Positions 51,526 to 60,501 of a stretch of 64,000 nt of DNA are shown piece after piece. Both the position numbers and the translations under genes were made by a program. This stretch comes from JAAYCI01 sp031551695. GTDB lineage: Bacteria > Bacillota > Clostridia > Oscillospirales > Ruminococcaceae. How positions within the stretch are numbered: position 1 is the stretch's first letter; each line of letters opens with the position of its first letter. The stretch lies in assembly GCA_031551695.1 (NCBI GenBank), contig JAVBNG010000021.1, forward strand, positions 43,238-107,237. Reading direction: 5' to 3'. Under the pieces are notes generated by a model that did not search any database, had not been told where the DNA came from, and saw only the letters and a list, made by a program, of their open reading frames with translations.

Positions 51526-52365
51526 CTATTTTGCCGCTTCGCCCGCCAGCTCGTCCATGCGCGCGCGCCCGGCCACAACGGCGTCGATGACGGAGGCGCG
51601 GAAGCCGCCCGCCTCCAGCGCGCGGATGCCCGCGATGGTGCCCCCGGCGGGGGAGGTGACGGCGTCTTTTAAGGCCGCCGGATGCCGTCCGGTTTGCAGC
51701 ACCATTTCCGCCGCGCCCGCAAGGGTTTTTGCGGCCACTTCAATGGCCAGTTGGCGCGACAGGCCGTTTTCCACACCGCCGTCGGCCATGGCCTCAATAA
51801 ACATGTACACATAGGCGGGCCCGCTGCCGCTTGTGCCGGAAAAGGCGTTGATCTGTTTTTCCGGCACGACATACACACTGCCGCAGATGCTGAACAGGTC
51901 TTCGGCGCGGCGCAAATCGCTTTTTGCGGCGCTTTTGCCCTTGCATAGGGCGGCCACGCCCTTGCCCAGCAGCATGGGCGTGTTCGGCATGGCGCGGACG
52001 ACAGGGCTATTCGGCATCATCTCTTCCAGTTGCTCCAGTGTCAGCCCGCCCATGATGGAGATGACAAGCAGGTCCTTCGGCAGCTTGGCGGCAAACTGCG
52101 GCACGGCCGCAGGCGCCACCTGCGGCTTTAAGCACAGCATCAAAACGCCGCACATCTGCGAAAGCTTCACCGCGCCCTCGCCGGTTTCGCCGGAAAGCAC
52201 GGTGCACACCTTATAGGTTTCCCGCAGGTACAGCAGGCGGTCTTCATTCACGTCCGTCACAAACAGGCTGCCCGGGGCGTATCCCCCGGCCAGAAGCCCC
52301 GCCAGAATGGCCTCGCACATCTGGCCGCCGCCCACAAAACCGATTTTCATCTTTTCATCAGGCAT
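51526..52365 (-). CDS. proC: Pyrroline-5-carboxylate reductase
   Basis: Reduces pyrroline-5-carboxylate to proline with NAD(P)H. The 279-residue product has the N-terminal dinucleotide site KIGFVGGGQMCEAILAGLLA, LMLCLKPQVAPAAVPQFAAK, VISIMGGLTLEQLEEMMP, VRAMPNTPMLLGKGVAALC and the C-terminal signature TSPAGGTIAGIRALEAGGFR. AAGGAGG lies upstream of ATG 52365. No other proline genes are in the window. Confidence 0.96.
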   Translation of the reverse strand: MPDEKMKIGFVGGGQMCEAILAGLLAGGYAPGSLFVTDVNEDRLLYLRETYKVCTVLSGETGEGAVKLSQMCGVLMLCLKPQVAPAAVPQFAAKLPKDLLVISIMGGLTLEQLEEMMPNSPVVRAMPNTPMLLGKGVAALCKGKSAAKSDLRRAEDLFSICGSVYVVPEKQINAFSGTSGSGPAYVYMFIEAMADGGVENGLSRQLAIEVAAKTLAGAAEMVLQTGRHPAALKDAVTSPAGGTIAGIRALEAGGFRASVIDAVVAGRARMDELAGEAAK

Positions 52366-52550
52366 TTTTTTGCCTCCTTGCACACAGGTGTTGCCAACAC
52401 ATAAATTTTACAGGATAGCCCTGCGGCGGTCAAGTGCGGTCTGTGTTATAATATTCTCAGCACAAAATTACTGCGCAAATTCAAACGCGAAGCTGCCCTT
52501 CCCGTTTTCGGCGCTTCCGGCGCGATCATCATTCCACAGCGGAGGATTTC

Positions 52551-55085
52551 ATGGATAACAACAAAAAGAAAAGAAAACCGGGAAAGGTGATCGGCATCAT
52601 TCTCCTGTTCCTCTTCCTGATTGCCCTGGGCATTGGCGCGGGCCTTTTGGTGGCGAACATTTTTGGCGCAAAGGATAGACACGCCCTGGAAGCCTTTTAC
52701 GCAGAAGGCGCGGCGAAGGCGTTTACCGTGGCCATGCCGCAAGACCCCGGCGACGAGGCCGCTTTGCGGGACTACTACGCCGAGGCCATCGCCTATGGCG
52801 AACAAAACGGCTTCAACACCATGATCGTTTCGGTGAAGGACGACGGCACCGTGCTGTGGCGGGACGAAAACTTCCCCGTGGCGGCGGATGTTTCGGCGAA
52901 GGATTCCTTTTTTAGCAAATATGACCCGCTGGCCGTGCTGTTTGAAGAAGCCGAGGGCAAGGGAATACAGGTGTGGCTGCAGGTGACGCCCTTTGAGGTG
53001 GGCGGCGTTACCGGCGAAATGAAGGGCAAAGCGGCGGACATGGCAAGCAGCCTGGTGGGCGGCGGCGCCGTTTCGAGCGAAGAGTACCTTGGCCTGTTGA
53101 CGGACAGCCTTTCGGCTCTGCCGCAAAAATACCCTCTGGCCGGCGTGGTGCTGAACGCGCGGGTGGACGAGGAAAAGGGCACCGACAGCATGGCCTGGCG
53201 CCAGGCGGTGGAAACGGTGATGTCCGGCGTGCAAAGCCGGTTTGAGGGCATCGGTTCCAAGGCGGCGGTGGCGCTGTCTTTTGGGGAAAACAGCCTGCTG
53301 GTGGACGCCGCCTACGCCGGCGGCCTTGTGGCAAGCGGTGCGGCGGACTGCCTGCTTACGCCGGTAAGTGACAGCGCGGATGTCGGCAAAAAGCTGGCCG
53401 CCTTTGGCAATACGGCGGGCAGCCTGATGGTGGAAGAGCAGGACACGGATACCTCCGGCCGCGTGCTGTTCACGGCGGCCACGCGGCTAAACTTTCGCGG
53501 CGCGCTGCTGGCGGCATACCCCGCCGCGCAAACGGACGCCGCGCGCCTGGGCTTTTTGCAAAGCGCCATGGCGCCGGTGGACGGTACGCTGCCCACCGGC
53601 TTTGACATTCCGCATACACTGCAAATCAACTACCCGCTGGAAAGCGACACCATCGGCAGCGGCCAAACGCAGGTGTTCATCATGGGCAATTCGGACCCTG
53701 CCCAAGACCTGTTATTAAACCATGAGGCCGTTGCGCGCACCACGGAAAACGGCGTGTTCGGCGTGCTGGTAGATCTGGCCGTGGGCGAAAACACCTTCGT
53801 GTTCCAGCAGGGTAATACTACCGTCGACTACACCATCACCCGGCCGGAGCCTTCCGGCGGCGGGGGTGCGGGCGCCGCCATCACCCACGACGGCACCGTG
53901 GCCGCGCAGCCCGGCCAGGCCGTGCAAATTGCGTCGGCGTTTACCGGCGCCCTGTATGACCCCTCCGGGGATAAATTTATCAACGAAACCTATTACCAGG
54001 GCGCCACGGCCATTGTGCAGGAAAGTATGGAGACCGTGCGCTGGTACTCCGGCGCGAACCACCGCACCGAGATATATAAGCTTACCAGCGGCGACTATGT
54101 GCTGGCCTACGACTGCCAGTGGATATCGGGCGGGAAATCCGCCTTCACGGGCCTTACGGCCGAGCCGGATGACCGCGGCGAGTGGCTCAGCTTTACAGGC
54201 GATGGCACCCCGGCGGTGAACATGTCCTGCGCAAACGGCGTTTTGCGCATTGAGATGTACGACACCACCTTTAACCTGCCGGAGGGCTTTTCCTCGGCGC
54301 TGGTAAAAAGCGCCAATGTGGAGGCCATAGCCGGCGGCGTGGCGTTGAACTTGGACGTGGGCACAAATGTGTGGGGCTACACCGTGGATTATTCCACCGG
54401 CGGCACACGGGTATTTTTGAAAAGCGCGCCCACCTTGTCCGGCGATGCGGCAAAACCCCTTTCCGGCGTGCGCGTGATGCTGGACCCCGGCCACGGCGCG
54501 GACGACGCCGGCGCGGCGGGCATTATGGGCCGGGATAACGGCCCCAATGAAAAGGACTGCAACCTGGCCCAGGCCCAGGCCATCGCCTACCGCCTGCGCC
54601 AGATGGGGGCAGAGGTGATCATGGGCCGCGACGACGACAGCTTCACCACCACCCAGGAGCGCCTGGCGGCCCTGATGGATGCAAAGCCGGATATTTTCAT
54701 CTCCGTGCACCACAACTCGGCAGAGCTGACCGCCGACCACAACGGCACGGAGGGCGCGCAGGTGTATTATTATTCGGACGCGGACAACTCCTCACCGCAA
54801 TCGAAACAGCTGGGCCAGCTGCTGATGGACGGCGTTGCCGCCGAAACCGGCCGCGCGCCGAGCGAACCCGGTTGGGGTTATTATAATGTGCTGCGCACCA
54901 CGGTGTGCCCGGCGGTACTGTTCGAGTTTGGCTTTATGATAAGCCCTGCCGAGTTTGAAAACGTGACCAGCGCCGACGGCCTGTACGGTGCGGCCTGCGG
55001 CGCCGCCGAGGGCGTTTTGCGAATGGTGGAAAACGCGGGCGGCACGGCCGGTGCGGCGGCAGGCAGCGAGGCGCAAATCGGATAG
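52551..55085 (+). CDS. N-acetylmuramoyl-L-alanine amidase with N-terminal TIM-barrel-like domain
   Basis: An 844-residue wall hydrolase. An N-terminal membrane anchor (IGIILLFLFLIALGIGAGLL) is followed by a region of about 300 residues resembling a GH18/DUF4015 barrel (YAEAIAYGEQNGFNTMIVSV, YPLAGVVLNARVDE). A linker and beta-rich part come next. The C-terminal Amidase_3 domain carries VMLDPGHGADDAGAAG (zinc His), PNEKDCNLAQA (Glu), IFISVHHNSAEL (His) and AVLFEFGFMISP (catalytic Glu). It cleaves the bond between muramic acid and the stem peptide outside the cell; the barrel may bind or cut glycan. GGAGG precedes the ATG. Confidence 0.9.
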   Translation: MDNNKKKRKPGKVIGIILLFLFLIALGIGAGLLVANIFGAKDRHALEAFYAEGAAKAFTVAMPQDPGDEAALRDYYAEAIAYGEQNGFNTMIVSVKDDGTVLWRDENFPVAADVSAKDSFFSKYDPLAVLFEEAEGKGIQVWLQVTPFEVGGVTGEMKGKAADMASSLVGGGAVSSEEYLGLLTDSLSALPQKYPLAGVVLNARVDEEKGTDSMAWRQAVETVMSGVQSRFEGIGSKAAVALSFGENSLLVDAAYAGGLVASGAADCLLTPVSDSADVGKKLAAFGNTAGSLMVEEQDTDTSGRVLFTAATRLNFRGALLAAYPAAQTDAARLGFLQSAMAPVDGTLPTGFDIPHTLQINYPLESDTIGSGQTQVFIMGNSDPAQDLLLNHEAVARTTENGVFGVLVDLAVGENTFVFQQGNTTVDYTITRPEPSGGGGAGAAITHDGTVAAQPGQAVQIASAFTGALYDPSGDKFINETYYQGATAIVQESMETVRWYSGANHRTEIYKLTSGDYVLAYDCQWISGGKSAFTGLTAEPDDRGEWLSFTGDGTPAVNMSCANGVLRIEMYDTTFNLPEGFSSALVKSANVEAIAGGVALNLDVGTNVWGYTVDYSTGGTRVFLKSAPTLSGDAAKPLSGVRVMLDPGHGADDAGAAGIMGRDNGPNEKDCNLAQAQAIAYRLRQMGAEVIMGRDDDSFTTTQERLAALMDAKPDIFISVHHNSAELTADHNGTEGAQVYYYSDADNSSPQSKQLGQLLMDGVAAETGRAPSEPGWGYYNVLRTTVCPAVLFEFGFMISPAEFENVTSADGLYGAACGAAEGVLRMVENAGGTAGAAAGSEAQIG

Positions 55086-55141
55086 CGCAACGGACTCATG
55101 GCGGGCACGCACCGGCGCGGTGCTTGTGCAGCCATCGACGC

Positions 55142-55174
55142 AAAAAACCGCCACTTTTACGGTGGCGGTTTTTT
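55142..55174. terminator. Bidirectional terminator
   Basis: AAAAAACCGCCAC and GTGGCGGTTTTTT form a 13-bp stem with a seven-base loop between the convergent amidase and epimerase genes. Confidence 0.92.
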
Positions 55175-55184
55175 AAATTGCAGT

Positions 55185-56240
55185 TCACCGCGCCTTTGCG
55201 CGTGTCCATTGTGCCTTCGCCGTCTTTTTCGTCCCCGCGGACACATGCCGCAGCCAGCGGGCGGTGTCGCGCAGGGTGTCGGCAATGTCGCGCGGCCAAA
55301 AGCCCAGTTCGCGGCTGGCTTTTTCATGGGAGAAATTGTCGTTGCTGGCAAGCGCCTGCATGGAATAGGGCGTTACCAGCGGGGCGCGCTTGTGGCGGAT
55401 GGCCACCCTTTCGGCCACGCGGGCAAAAGGCGTCACAAGCTTGCCCGGCACTGTGGGGCAGGGGCGGTTTTTCAGCCGCAGGCCCATGTCTTTGAGCATA
55501 CGGAACACGTCTTTTATCTCGTAGTGCCGGCCGGACAAAATATAGGTTTCGCCCACCCGGCCGCTGTCTGCGGCGGCAATGCAGGCCTTCGCCACGTCGC
55601 GCACGTCCACAAGGTCGTAGCCGCCGGCCGGGCAAACGGGCAGTTTGCCCTCCATGTAGCGGCCAATGGCGTCCACAATATTGTTGCTGCCGGGGTCCAG
55701 CGGGCCGATGATGCCCGACGGATGTAGTACGATGGCGGGCAGGCCATGGTTTTTTACGGCATCCAGCACCACCTGCGTGGCCTCCGCCTTGGTTTTGGCA
55801 TAGCCACCGGCCACCAGCGCGGGCGAAAACCGCCCCACTTCACTGATGCGCCGGTGCAGCGCGGCCTCCGGGATGGCGTGCACGCTGCTCACATGGATGA
55901 AGCGGCGCACATGGTGCGCCAAACAAATGTCCACCGCGTTTTTTGTGCCCAGCACATTCACTTCATACACCCGGGGCGACACCTCGGACGAAATGTCGAC
56001 AATGCCCGCCGTGTGGATGAAAATAATTTCTTCGTCTGCAAGGCCGTAAAACAGCGCTTCCAGAGAGTGCATGTCCCGCACGTCGCCCACCACCGGCTCA
56101 AACTTTCCCACCAGCGGGGGATAGATCTCTTCGCCGGGCAACACCAGTCCGCGCACACGCCGGCCGGCTTTTGCCAGCTGCTGCAAGATATTGCGGCCCA
56201 GGTGCCCCATGGCGCCGGTAACGATATATACTTTTGGCAT
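55185..56240 (-). CDS. NAD-dependent epimerase/dehydratase family protein (extended SDR)
   Basis: A 351-residue oxidoreductase of the extended short-chain family. It has the Rossmann start VYIVTGAMGHLGRNILQQLA (TGxxGHLG), IIFIHTAGIVD, VNVLGTKNAVDICL, the catalytic IHVSSVHAIPE with downstream YAKTKAEATQVVL (YxxxK), and VLHPSGIIGPLDPG. The lack of nucleotide-sugar motifs and the resemblance to dihydroflavonol-reductase-like proteins leave the substrate open. ATG 56240 follows AAAGGA. It comes 62 bases after the PBP1A gene and may share its transcript. Confidence 0.88.
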   Translation of the reverse strand: MPKVYIVTGAMGHLGRNILQQLAKAGRRVRGLVLPGEEIYPPLVGKFEPVVGDVRDMHSLEALFYGLADEEIIFIHTAGIVDISSEVSPRVYEVNVLGTKNAVDICLAHHVRRFIHVSSVHAIPEAALHRRISEVGRFSPALVAGGYAKTKAEATQVVLDAVKNHGLPAIVLHPSGIIGPLDPGSNNIVDAIGRYMEGKLPVCPAGGYDLVDVRDVAKACIAAADSGRVGETYILSGRHYEIKDVFRMLKDMGLRLKNRPCPTVPGKLVTPFARVAERVAIRHKRAPLVTPYSMQALASNDNFSHEKASRELGFWPRDIADTLRDTARWLRHVSAGTKKTAKAQWTRAKAR

Positions 56241-56302
56241 GCGTTCCCGTCCTTTCAATCAATCCGTTCCGTCAAACCCCGCCCAGAGCATGTTCACGCG
56301 AA

Positions 56303-58993
56303 TCAGTCGTCGTCTTTATCCGCCTTTGCCGCGGCGGCGTCGGCAGCGGCCTGCGCGGCTGCCTTTGCCGCGGCAGCGTCCTCCGGCGGCACGCCGCTGT
56401 GAGAGTCGCAAACCGCCGGCAGATCATTCGCGTTGTAATAGCCGGTCATCAAATTGGTGCAGTGCTCGCCCTGCAGCAGGCCGCTGTCGCGGCAAAAAGC
56501 CTTTTCCACCACGGCTTCGGGCTTTGGGGGGAACTCCTTCGGCTCCATGTTTGCCTGCACCGTATCCATAATCATTTTCCACGCAATGGTGGGTGGGTTT
56601 GTGGTGGCGCCGGCGGCCAGGGCAAGGGGTTCGCCTGTGTCGTAGCCCCACCAGCAGGCTGTTACGTAGTTCGGCGTAAGGCCCACAAACCAGCGGTCCT
56701 TGTTGTCGCTTGTGGTGCCTGTTTTGCCCACGGAGTCGGTGGTTTCCAAGGCCATGCCGTATGCCGTGCCGCCCTGCATGCGCAAAACGTTCGACAGCAT
56801 GCGGTTCATAATATAGCCCGTTTCGGGGCTGATGGCCTGCATCTGCACCACTTCCGGCGTCATGATGATGTTGCCGTCGGCGTCCAGCACGCGCTCGTAG
56901 CAGTGCAGGGTGCTGTGCACGCCGTAGGTGTTGCCGTCGTCACCGCCGCCGCCGTACATGGTGTAGGCCGCGGCAAGCTCCGCCGTGGTGATGCCGTTGG
57001 TCATGCCGCCCAAAACCAGCGGCGACAGGCCCATGTCGCTGGGGTCTCCCTCGCGCACCAGGGTGGAAATTTCCAGCGTTTCCGAGGCAAAATTGAACAT
57101 TTCCTCCTCCGTCACCATTTTGCCTATTTTGGCCGCCACGGTGTTCATGGAGTTGAGGAGCGCGTAATACACCGGCACCAACTTGTTCGTGGGGGCGGTG
57201 GGGCCATAGTTCACGGGCCAGTCCGGGTTTGTTTGCACATAGGAATCCGGCACCAGCGAGCCGTAGTTGATGAGGCCGTAATCCAGCGCAAGAGGATAAG
57301 CCGCCACGGGCTTCATGGTGCTGCCGGGGCTGCGCGGGCTTTGGGTAGCGCGGTTCAGGCCCAGGCTCTCTTTCTTTTCGCCAATGCCGCCCACCACGCC
57401 GGCAAGGGAGCCGTCGTAGCGCACCACGCTCATGGCGCTTTGGGGGTGCACGTCCTTTTGCACCTTTGCGCCGCTGGACGTTTCCACCTCCACGGTGGCA
57501 ACTTCGCTTTCGGGAAACGCGCCGCCCTCGCCATAGCCAAGCTCAAACACGCGCTCCATCTCGGCTTGCAGGTTCATGTCCATGGTGGCCTCAATGCGCA
57601 GGCCGCCGGTGTAATAGTAGTTGATGGCGGCTTCTCGGGTGTGGATGTTGTGGATGCCCTGCTTTACCAAATCGTTCACCACGGCTTCAAACACCGCGTC
57701 GGTGAAATAGCTGGTCACGCCGGTGTCCACGGCGGACTGGTCCGCCTCGCGGGGGCCGTCGTACAGGCCCAAAGGCGTGTCCACGGCCTCGTTAAACTGC
57801 GCGTCGGTAATGTAGCCGGTTTGCTGCATGAAATACAGCACGTCGTTTCGGCGTTCAAGGCAGGCCTCGGGGTGCAGGTAGGGATTGTACGCCCCGGGAG
57901 ACTGGGTGATGCCCGCAATCATGGCGCATTCGGGCAGGGTCAGCTCGCTCACATCTTTATAGAAATATTCCTTGGCCGCCGCCTGCACGCCCACAATATT
58001 GCCGGAGAGGCCCATGGTGTTCAGGTAGGCCTCCAAAATCTGCTGCTTGGAATAGCGGTTGTTCAGGCCCACGGCGCGGAAAATCTCGCGCAGCTTGCGC
58101 TGGTAGCCCGCCATGGCGTTGCCGTCCTCGTCCGTCACCTCTTTTTCCTGGGTGATGTTTTTGACAAGCTGCTGGTCCAGCGTGGAAGCGCCGAAACGTT
58201 CGCGGTAGCCGATGAACTCGTTGATGCCCGCTAGGAAGGTGCGCTGAAGCGAGAAACCGTTATGGTTATAAAAATCGCGGTCCTCCGTGGCAATCACGGC
58301 GTTTTTCAGGTCGTCTGGAATTTTGTCAAGGCTAACCGGGATATTGTTCACACTGCCGGACACCAACTTCTGGTACTCCACCCACTGGTTCGTGGCAGGG
58401 TCCTTTACCAAAATATAGCCGGTTTGCGGCATGCTGTAGGTTTCAAGGTTTAGCAGCACGTCATCGTCCGCGGTGGACTCCACCACGTACTTTACCACCT
58501 GCACCATAGCAATCGAGCCGATGATAAGGGCGAGGCACAGGCACACGAAAGCGGCCTTCAGCAGGTTCATGAACACGGCCTTGGCCACGCGGCCCCTGGC
58601 CGGTTTGCGGTTTTGGGGCGGTTTGCCGTTTTTCACGGGCGTGCTCACACGGGTGCGGCCGTCGGCGCTTTTTTTTGCACCGGCGGCCTTCACGTTATTG
58701 CGCGTGGCAGACACGCTGCGCACGGGCTTGTGCACCGTGGTGGCGCCGCTGTTCGCGCGCTGCTGCGGCGGGCCGGCCTGGCCGGGCGCCACGCTGTTTG
58801 CCGGGCGCTGCGCCCGCGGGCGGGCGGGGGAAAAGCCGCTATGGTGGGGAGAGGTGCCGGACGCGCCGTTTGCAAAAGCGCAAACGGCGGGAGAACGGCG
58901 GCTTGCCCTTCGTGGGTTGCGGCCGCCGGCGCCGGGGGTGGCTATGGTAAAATCGTGCAGGCTGTCGTGTTTTTTCGTAATTAACATTCGCAA
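56303..58993 (-). CDS. Class A penicillin-binding protein (PBP1A type)
   Basis: A bifunctional peptidoglycan synthase of about 896 residues. A basic, disordered N-terminus of about 140 residues precedes one membrane helix (AAFVCLCLALIIGSIAMVQV). The GT51 domain has VIATEDRDFYNHNGFSLQ, ASTLDQQLVKN, RKLREIFRAVGLN and ILEAYLNTMGLSGNIVGVQ. The transpeptidase has catalytic Ser and Lys in SPGSTMKPV, then LLNSMNTVAA and VGKTGTTSDNKDRWFVG. The C-terminus ends in Ala/Asp/Lys-rich sequence. TTG 58993 is preferred because GGAGG lies seven bases before it; ATG 58987 is the alternative. The reverse strand carries long open frames that are shadows of this gene. Confidence 0.96.
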   Translation of the reverse strand: MRMLITKKHDSLHDFTIATPGAGGRNPRRASRRSPAVCAFANGASGTSPHHSGFSPARPRAQRPANSVAPGQAGPPQQRANSGATTVHKPVRSVSATRNNVKAAGAKKSADGRTRVSTPVKNGKPPQNRKPARGRVAKAVFMNLLKAAFVCLCLALIIGSIAMVQVVKYVVESTADDDVLLNLETYSMPQTGYILVKDPATNQWVEYQKLVSGSVNNIPVSLDKIPDDLKNAVIATEDRDFYNHNGFSLQRTFLAGINEFIGYRERFGASTLDQQLVKNITQEKEVTDEDGNAMAGYQRKLREIFRAVGLNNRYSKQQILEAYLNTMGLSGNIVGVQAAAKEYFYKDVSELTLPECAMIAGITQSPGAYNPYLHPEACLERRNDVLYFMQQTGYITDAQFNEAVDTPLGLYDGPREADQSAVDTGVTSYFTDAVFEAVVNDLVKQGIHNIHTREAAINYYYTGGLRIEATMDMNLQAEMERVFELGYGEGGAFPESEVATVEVETSSGAKVQKDVHPQSAMSVVRYDGSLAGVVGGIGEKKESLGLNRATQSPRSPGSTMKPVAAYPLALDYGLINYGSLVPDSYVQTNPDWPVNYGPTAPTNKLVPVYYALLNSMNTVAAKIGKMVTEEEMFNFASETLEISTLVREGDPSDMGLSPLVLGGMTNGITTAELAAAYTMYGGGGDDGNTYGVHSTLHCYERVLDADGNIIMTPEVVQMQAISPETGYIMNRMLSNVLRMQGGTAYGMALETTDSVGKTGTTSDNKDRWFVGLTPNYVTACWWGYDTGEPLALAAGATTNPPTIAWKMIMDTVQANMEPKEFPPKPEAVVEKAFCRDSGLLQGEHCTNLMTGYYNANDLPAVCDSHSGVPPEDAAAAKAAAQAAADAAAAKADKDDD

Positions 58994-59049
58994 ATGTGTG
59001 CCTCCGAACAAAGATTACGTGCATGTAGCTGAATTGGGAAGTAATCTTT

Positions 59050-59058
59050 AGTATACCA
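59050..59058 (-). promoter_or_regulatory. Extended -10 promoter of the PBP1A gene
   Basis: TGG-TATACT on the minus strand, 57 bases before the start. No clear -35 box was seen. Confidence 0.5.
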
Positions 59059-59194
59059 CATCCGCGCGGGGTGTGGCCATGGGTTATACGGCCGGGCCGT
59101 TTCGCCCCACGTAAATAATACCAATGCTTTGCGTTTGAAAAGTGAAAAGTATATGAAGTGTACGCCGCGCGGCATAGGAAAACAAAAAGGTTTG

Positions 59195-59203
59195 TGGTAC
59201 AAT
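59195..59203 (+). promoter_or_regulatory. Extended -10 promoter of xpt
   Basis: TGG-TACAAT lies 31 bases before the GTG start. The short leader leaves no room for a purine riboswitch. Confidence 0.5.
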
Positions 59204-59234
59204 ATAGGCTACTACTGTGAAGGAGGAATGGCTG

Positions 59235-59807
59235 GTGGAAGAATTAAAACGGCGCATTGCAAAAGAGGCAAAAATTTTGCCGGGGAATATCATTAAAGTG
59301 GACGGGTTTTTAAACCACCGTGTGGACATGAAGCTGATGCGCGATATAGCGAGAGAATTTTGCGATTTGTTTGACACCACCGGCATTACGGCCGTGCTTT
59401 CAGTGGAAGCGTCGGGCATTGCGCTGGGCGCGGTAACGGCGGAGGAACTGGGCGTGCCGCTGATTTTTGCCAAAAAGGCCAAAAGCGACAACATTGAAGG
59501 CGGCCTGTACCAAAGCGAAATTTACTCCTACACATACAAGAAAAAAGTAACGCTGCTGGTTGCCAGCCAGTGGCTGGGCAAGGACGACAAGGTGCTTGTG
59601 ATAGACGATTTTCTTGCCAACGGCGAGGCGCTGCGGGGCGTGGCCGAAATTGTGGACAAAAGCGGGGCCGAGCTGATTGGCATGGGCGTGGCCGTGGAAA
59701 AGGGCTTCCAGGGCGGCGGGGACAAGCTGCGCGCCGCCGGCATCGACGTGAAAAGCCTTGCCATTATCGAAAAGGCCGACGAAAACGGCATCGTGTTTCG
59801 GGAGTAA
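59235..59807 (+). CDS. xpt: Xanthine phosphoribosyltransferase
   Basis: Converts xanthine and PRPP to XMP in purine salvage. At 190 residues it has the usual length. Diagnostic parts are LKRRIAKEAKILPGNIIKVD, GFLNHRVDMKLMRDIAREF, VLSVEASGIALGAVTAEELG, LIFAKKAKSDN, the PRPP loop VLVIDDFLANGEALRG and GMGVAVEKGFQGGGDKLR. GTG 59235 lies eight bases after AAGGAGGA; a GTG at 59217 precedes that box and is unlikely. It complements adenine deaminase at 25 kb. Confidence 0.96.
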   Translation: MEELKRRIAKEAKILPGNIIKVDGFLNHRVDMKLMRDIAREFCDLFDTTGITAVLSVEASGIALGAVTAEELGVPLIFAKKAKSDNIEGGLYQSEIYSYTYKKKVTLLVASQWLGKDDKVLVIDDFLANGEALRGVAEIVDKSGAELIGMGVAVEKGFQGGGDKLRAAGIDVKSLAIIEKADENGIVFRE

Positions 59808-59886
59808 GGGTGCATGCGGCAGTGCGAACAGAAAAACCAGAAAGAAAAACCAGAATCGGAACAAAGAGAGGCAGTTGAGGGTCTGC

Positions 59887-59991
59887 GGCCGGTGCGTTTC
59901 CGGTGAGCGTCAGCCGCAAGCTGATGGCGAACAATGTGAAACGTTGTCCGCAAATCAGCGCGGAAGGTAGCTCTTCGGAGATACACCGGCC
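59887..59991 (+). repeat. Dispersed palindromic element, family B, copy 3
   Basis: An outer stem GGCCGGT / ACCGGCC (59887-59893 with 59985-59991) encloses GCGTCAGCCGCAAG, a long inner hairpin (CTGAT, GCG and ACAA paired with TTGT, CGC and ATCAG), and GCGCGGAAGGTAG. The boxes match copies 1 and 2 while both stems differ but still pair. It lies between xpt and the first LeuD-like gene, in sense orientation. Confidence 0.65.
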
Positions 59992-60022
59992 GTGGACCCC
60001 TTGTGCACAGCAGGAGGAACCC

Positions 60023-60496
60023 ATGGGCAAAGCCTTTGTTTTTGGCAACGATGTGGACACGGACCAGATCCTTGCCAGCCAGTATATCATTTACCCCACC
60101 ATCGACGAAATGAAGGCCTACGCCTTCGAGTCTCTGGATGCGGATTTTGCAAAAAACGTGCGCCCGGGCGACATTGTTGTGGCGGGCGAAAATTTCGGTT
60201 GCGGCTCCTCGCGGGAGCAGGCCCCTGCCGTGCTGCTGGCCCTTGGCGTGAAGGCCGTTGCGGCCAAAAGCTTCGCGCGCATTTTTTTTCGCAACGCCAT
60301 CAACATCGGCCTGCCGGTGCTGGTGTGCAGCGGCGTGCAGGCCGTGGCCAAAACCGGCCGCGGCATCGACGCTGACCTTGCCGCCGGAACCCTCACCTGC
60401 GGCGGTGAGACATTCACCTGTACCAAACTGCCGCGGCACATGCAGGATATTTTGGCCGCCGGCGGCTTGATTGCACACCTGAACGGGGAGGACTAA
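60023..60496 (+). CDS. leuD: LeuD-like dehydratase small subunit, pair 1
   Basis: A 157-residue small (swivel) subunit of the 3-isopropylmalate dehydratase/homoaconitase family. It has FVFGNDVDTDQILASQYIIY, PGDIVVAGENFGCGSSREQA (catalytic Ser region) and VAAKSFARIFFRNAINIGLP. The recognition-loop tetrad is YIIY, hydrophobic as in isopropylmalate isomerases rather than carrying the Arg I recall from homoaconitases. AGGAGG precedes ATG 60023. It lies five bases before its large subunit. A dimethylmalate or citraconate-type substrate is also possible, since no leuA or leuB is nearby. Confidence 0.88.
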   Translation: MGKAFVFGNDVDTDQILASQYIIYPTIDEMKAYAFESLDADFAKNVRPGDIVVAGENFGCGSSREQAPAVLLALGVKAVAAKSFARIFFRNAINIGLPVLVCSGVQAVAKTGRGIDADLAAGTLTCGGETFTCTKLPRHMQDILAAGGLIAHLNGED

Positions 60497-60501
60497 AGCC
60501 C

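Noticed and set aside
59030..59234. Purine riboswitch before xpt
   Set aside because: No aptamer core was found, and the extended -10 promoter leaves a leader of only about 25 bases.
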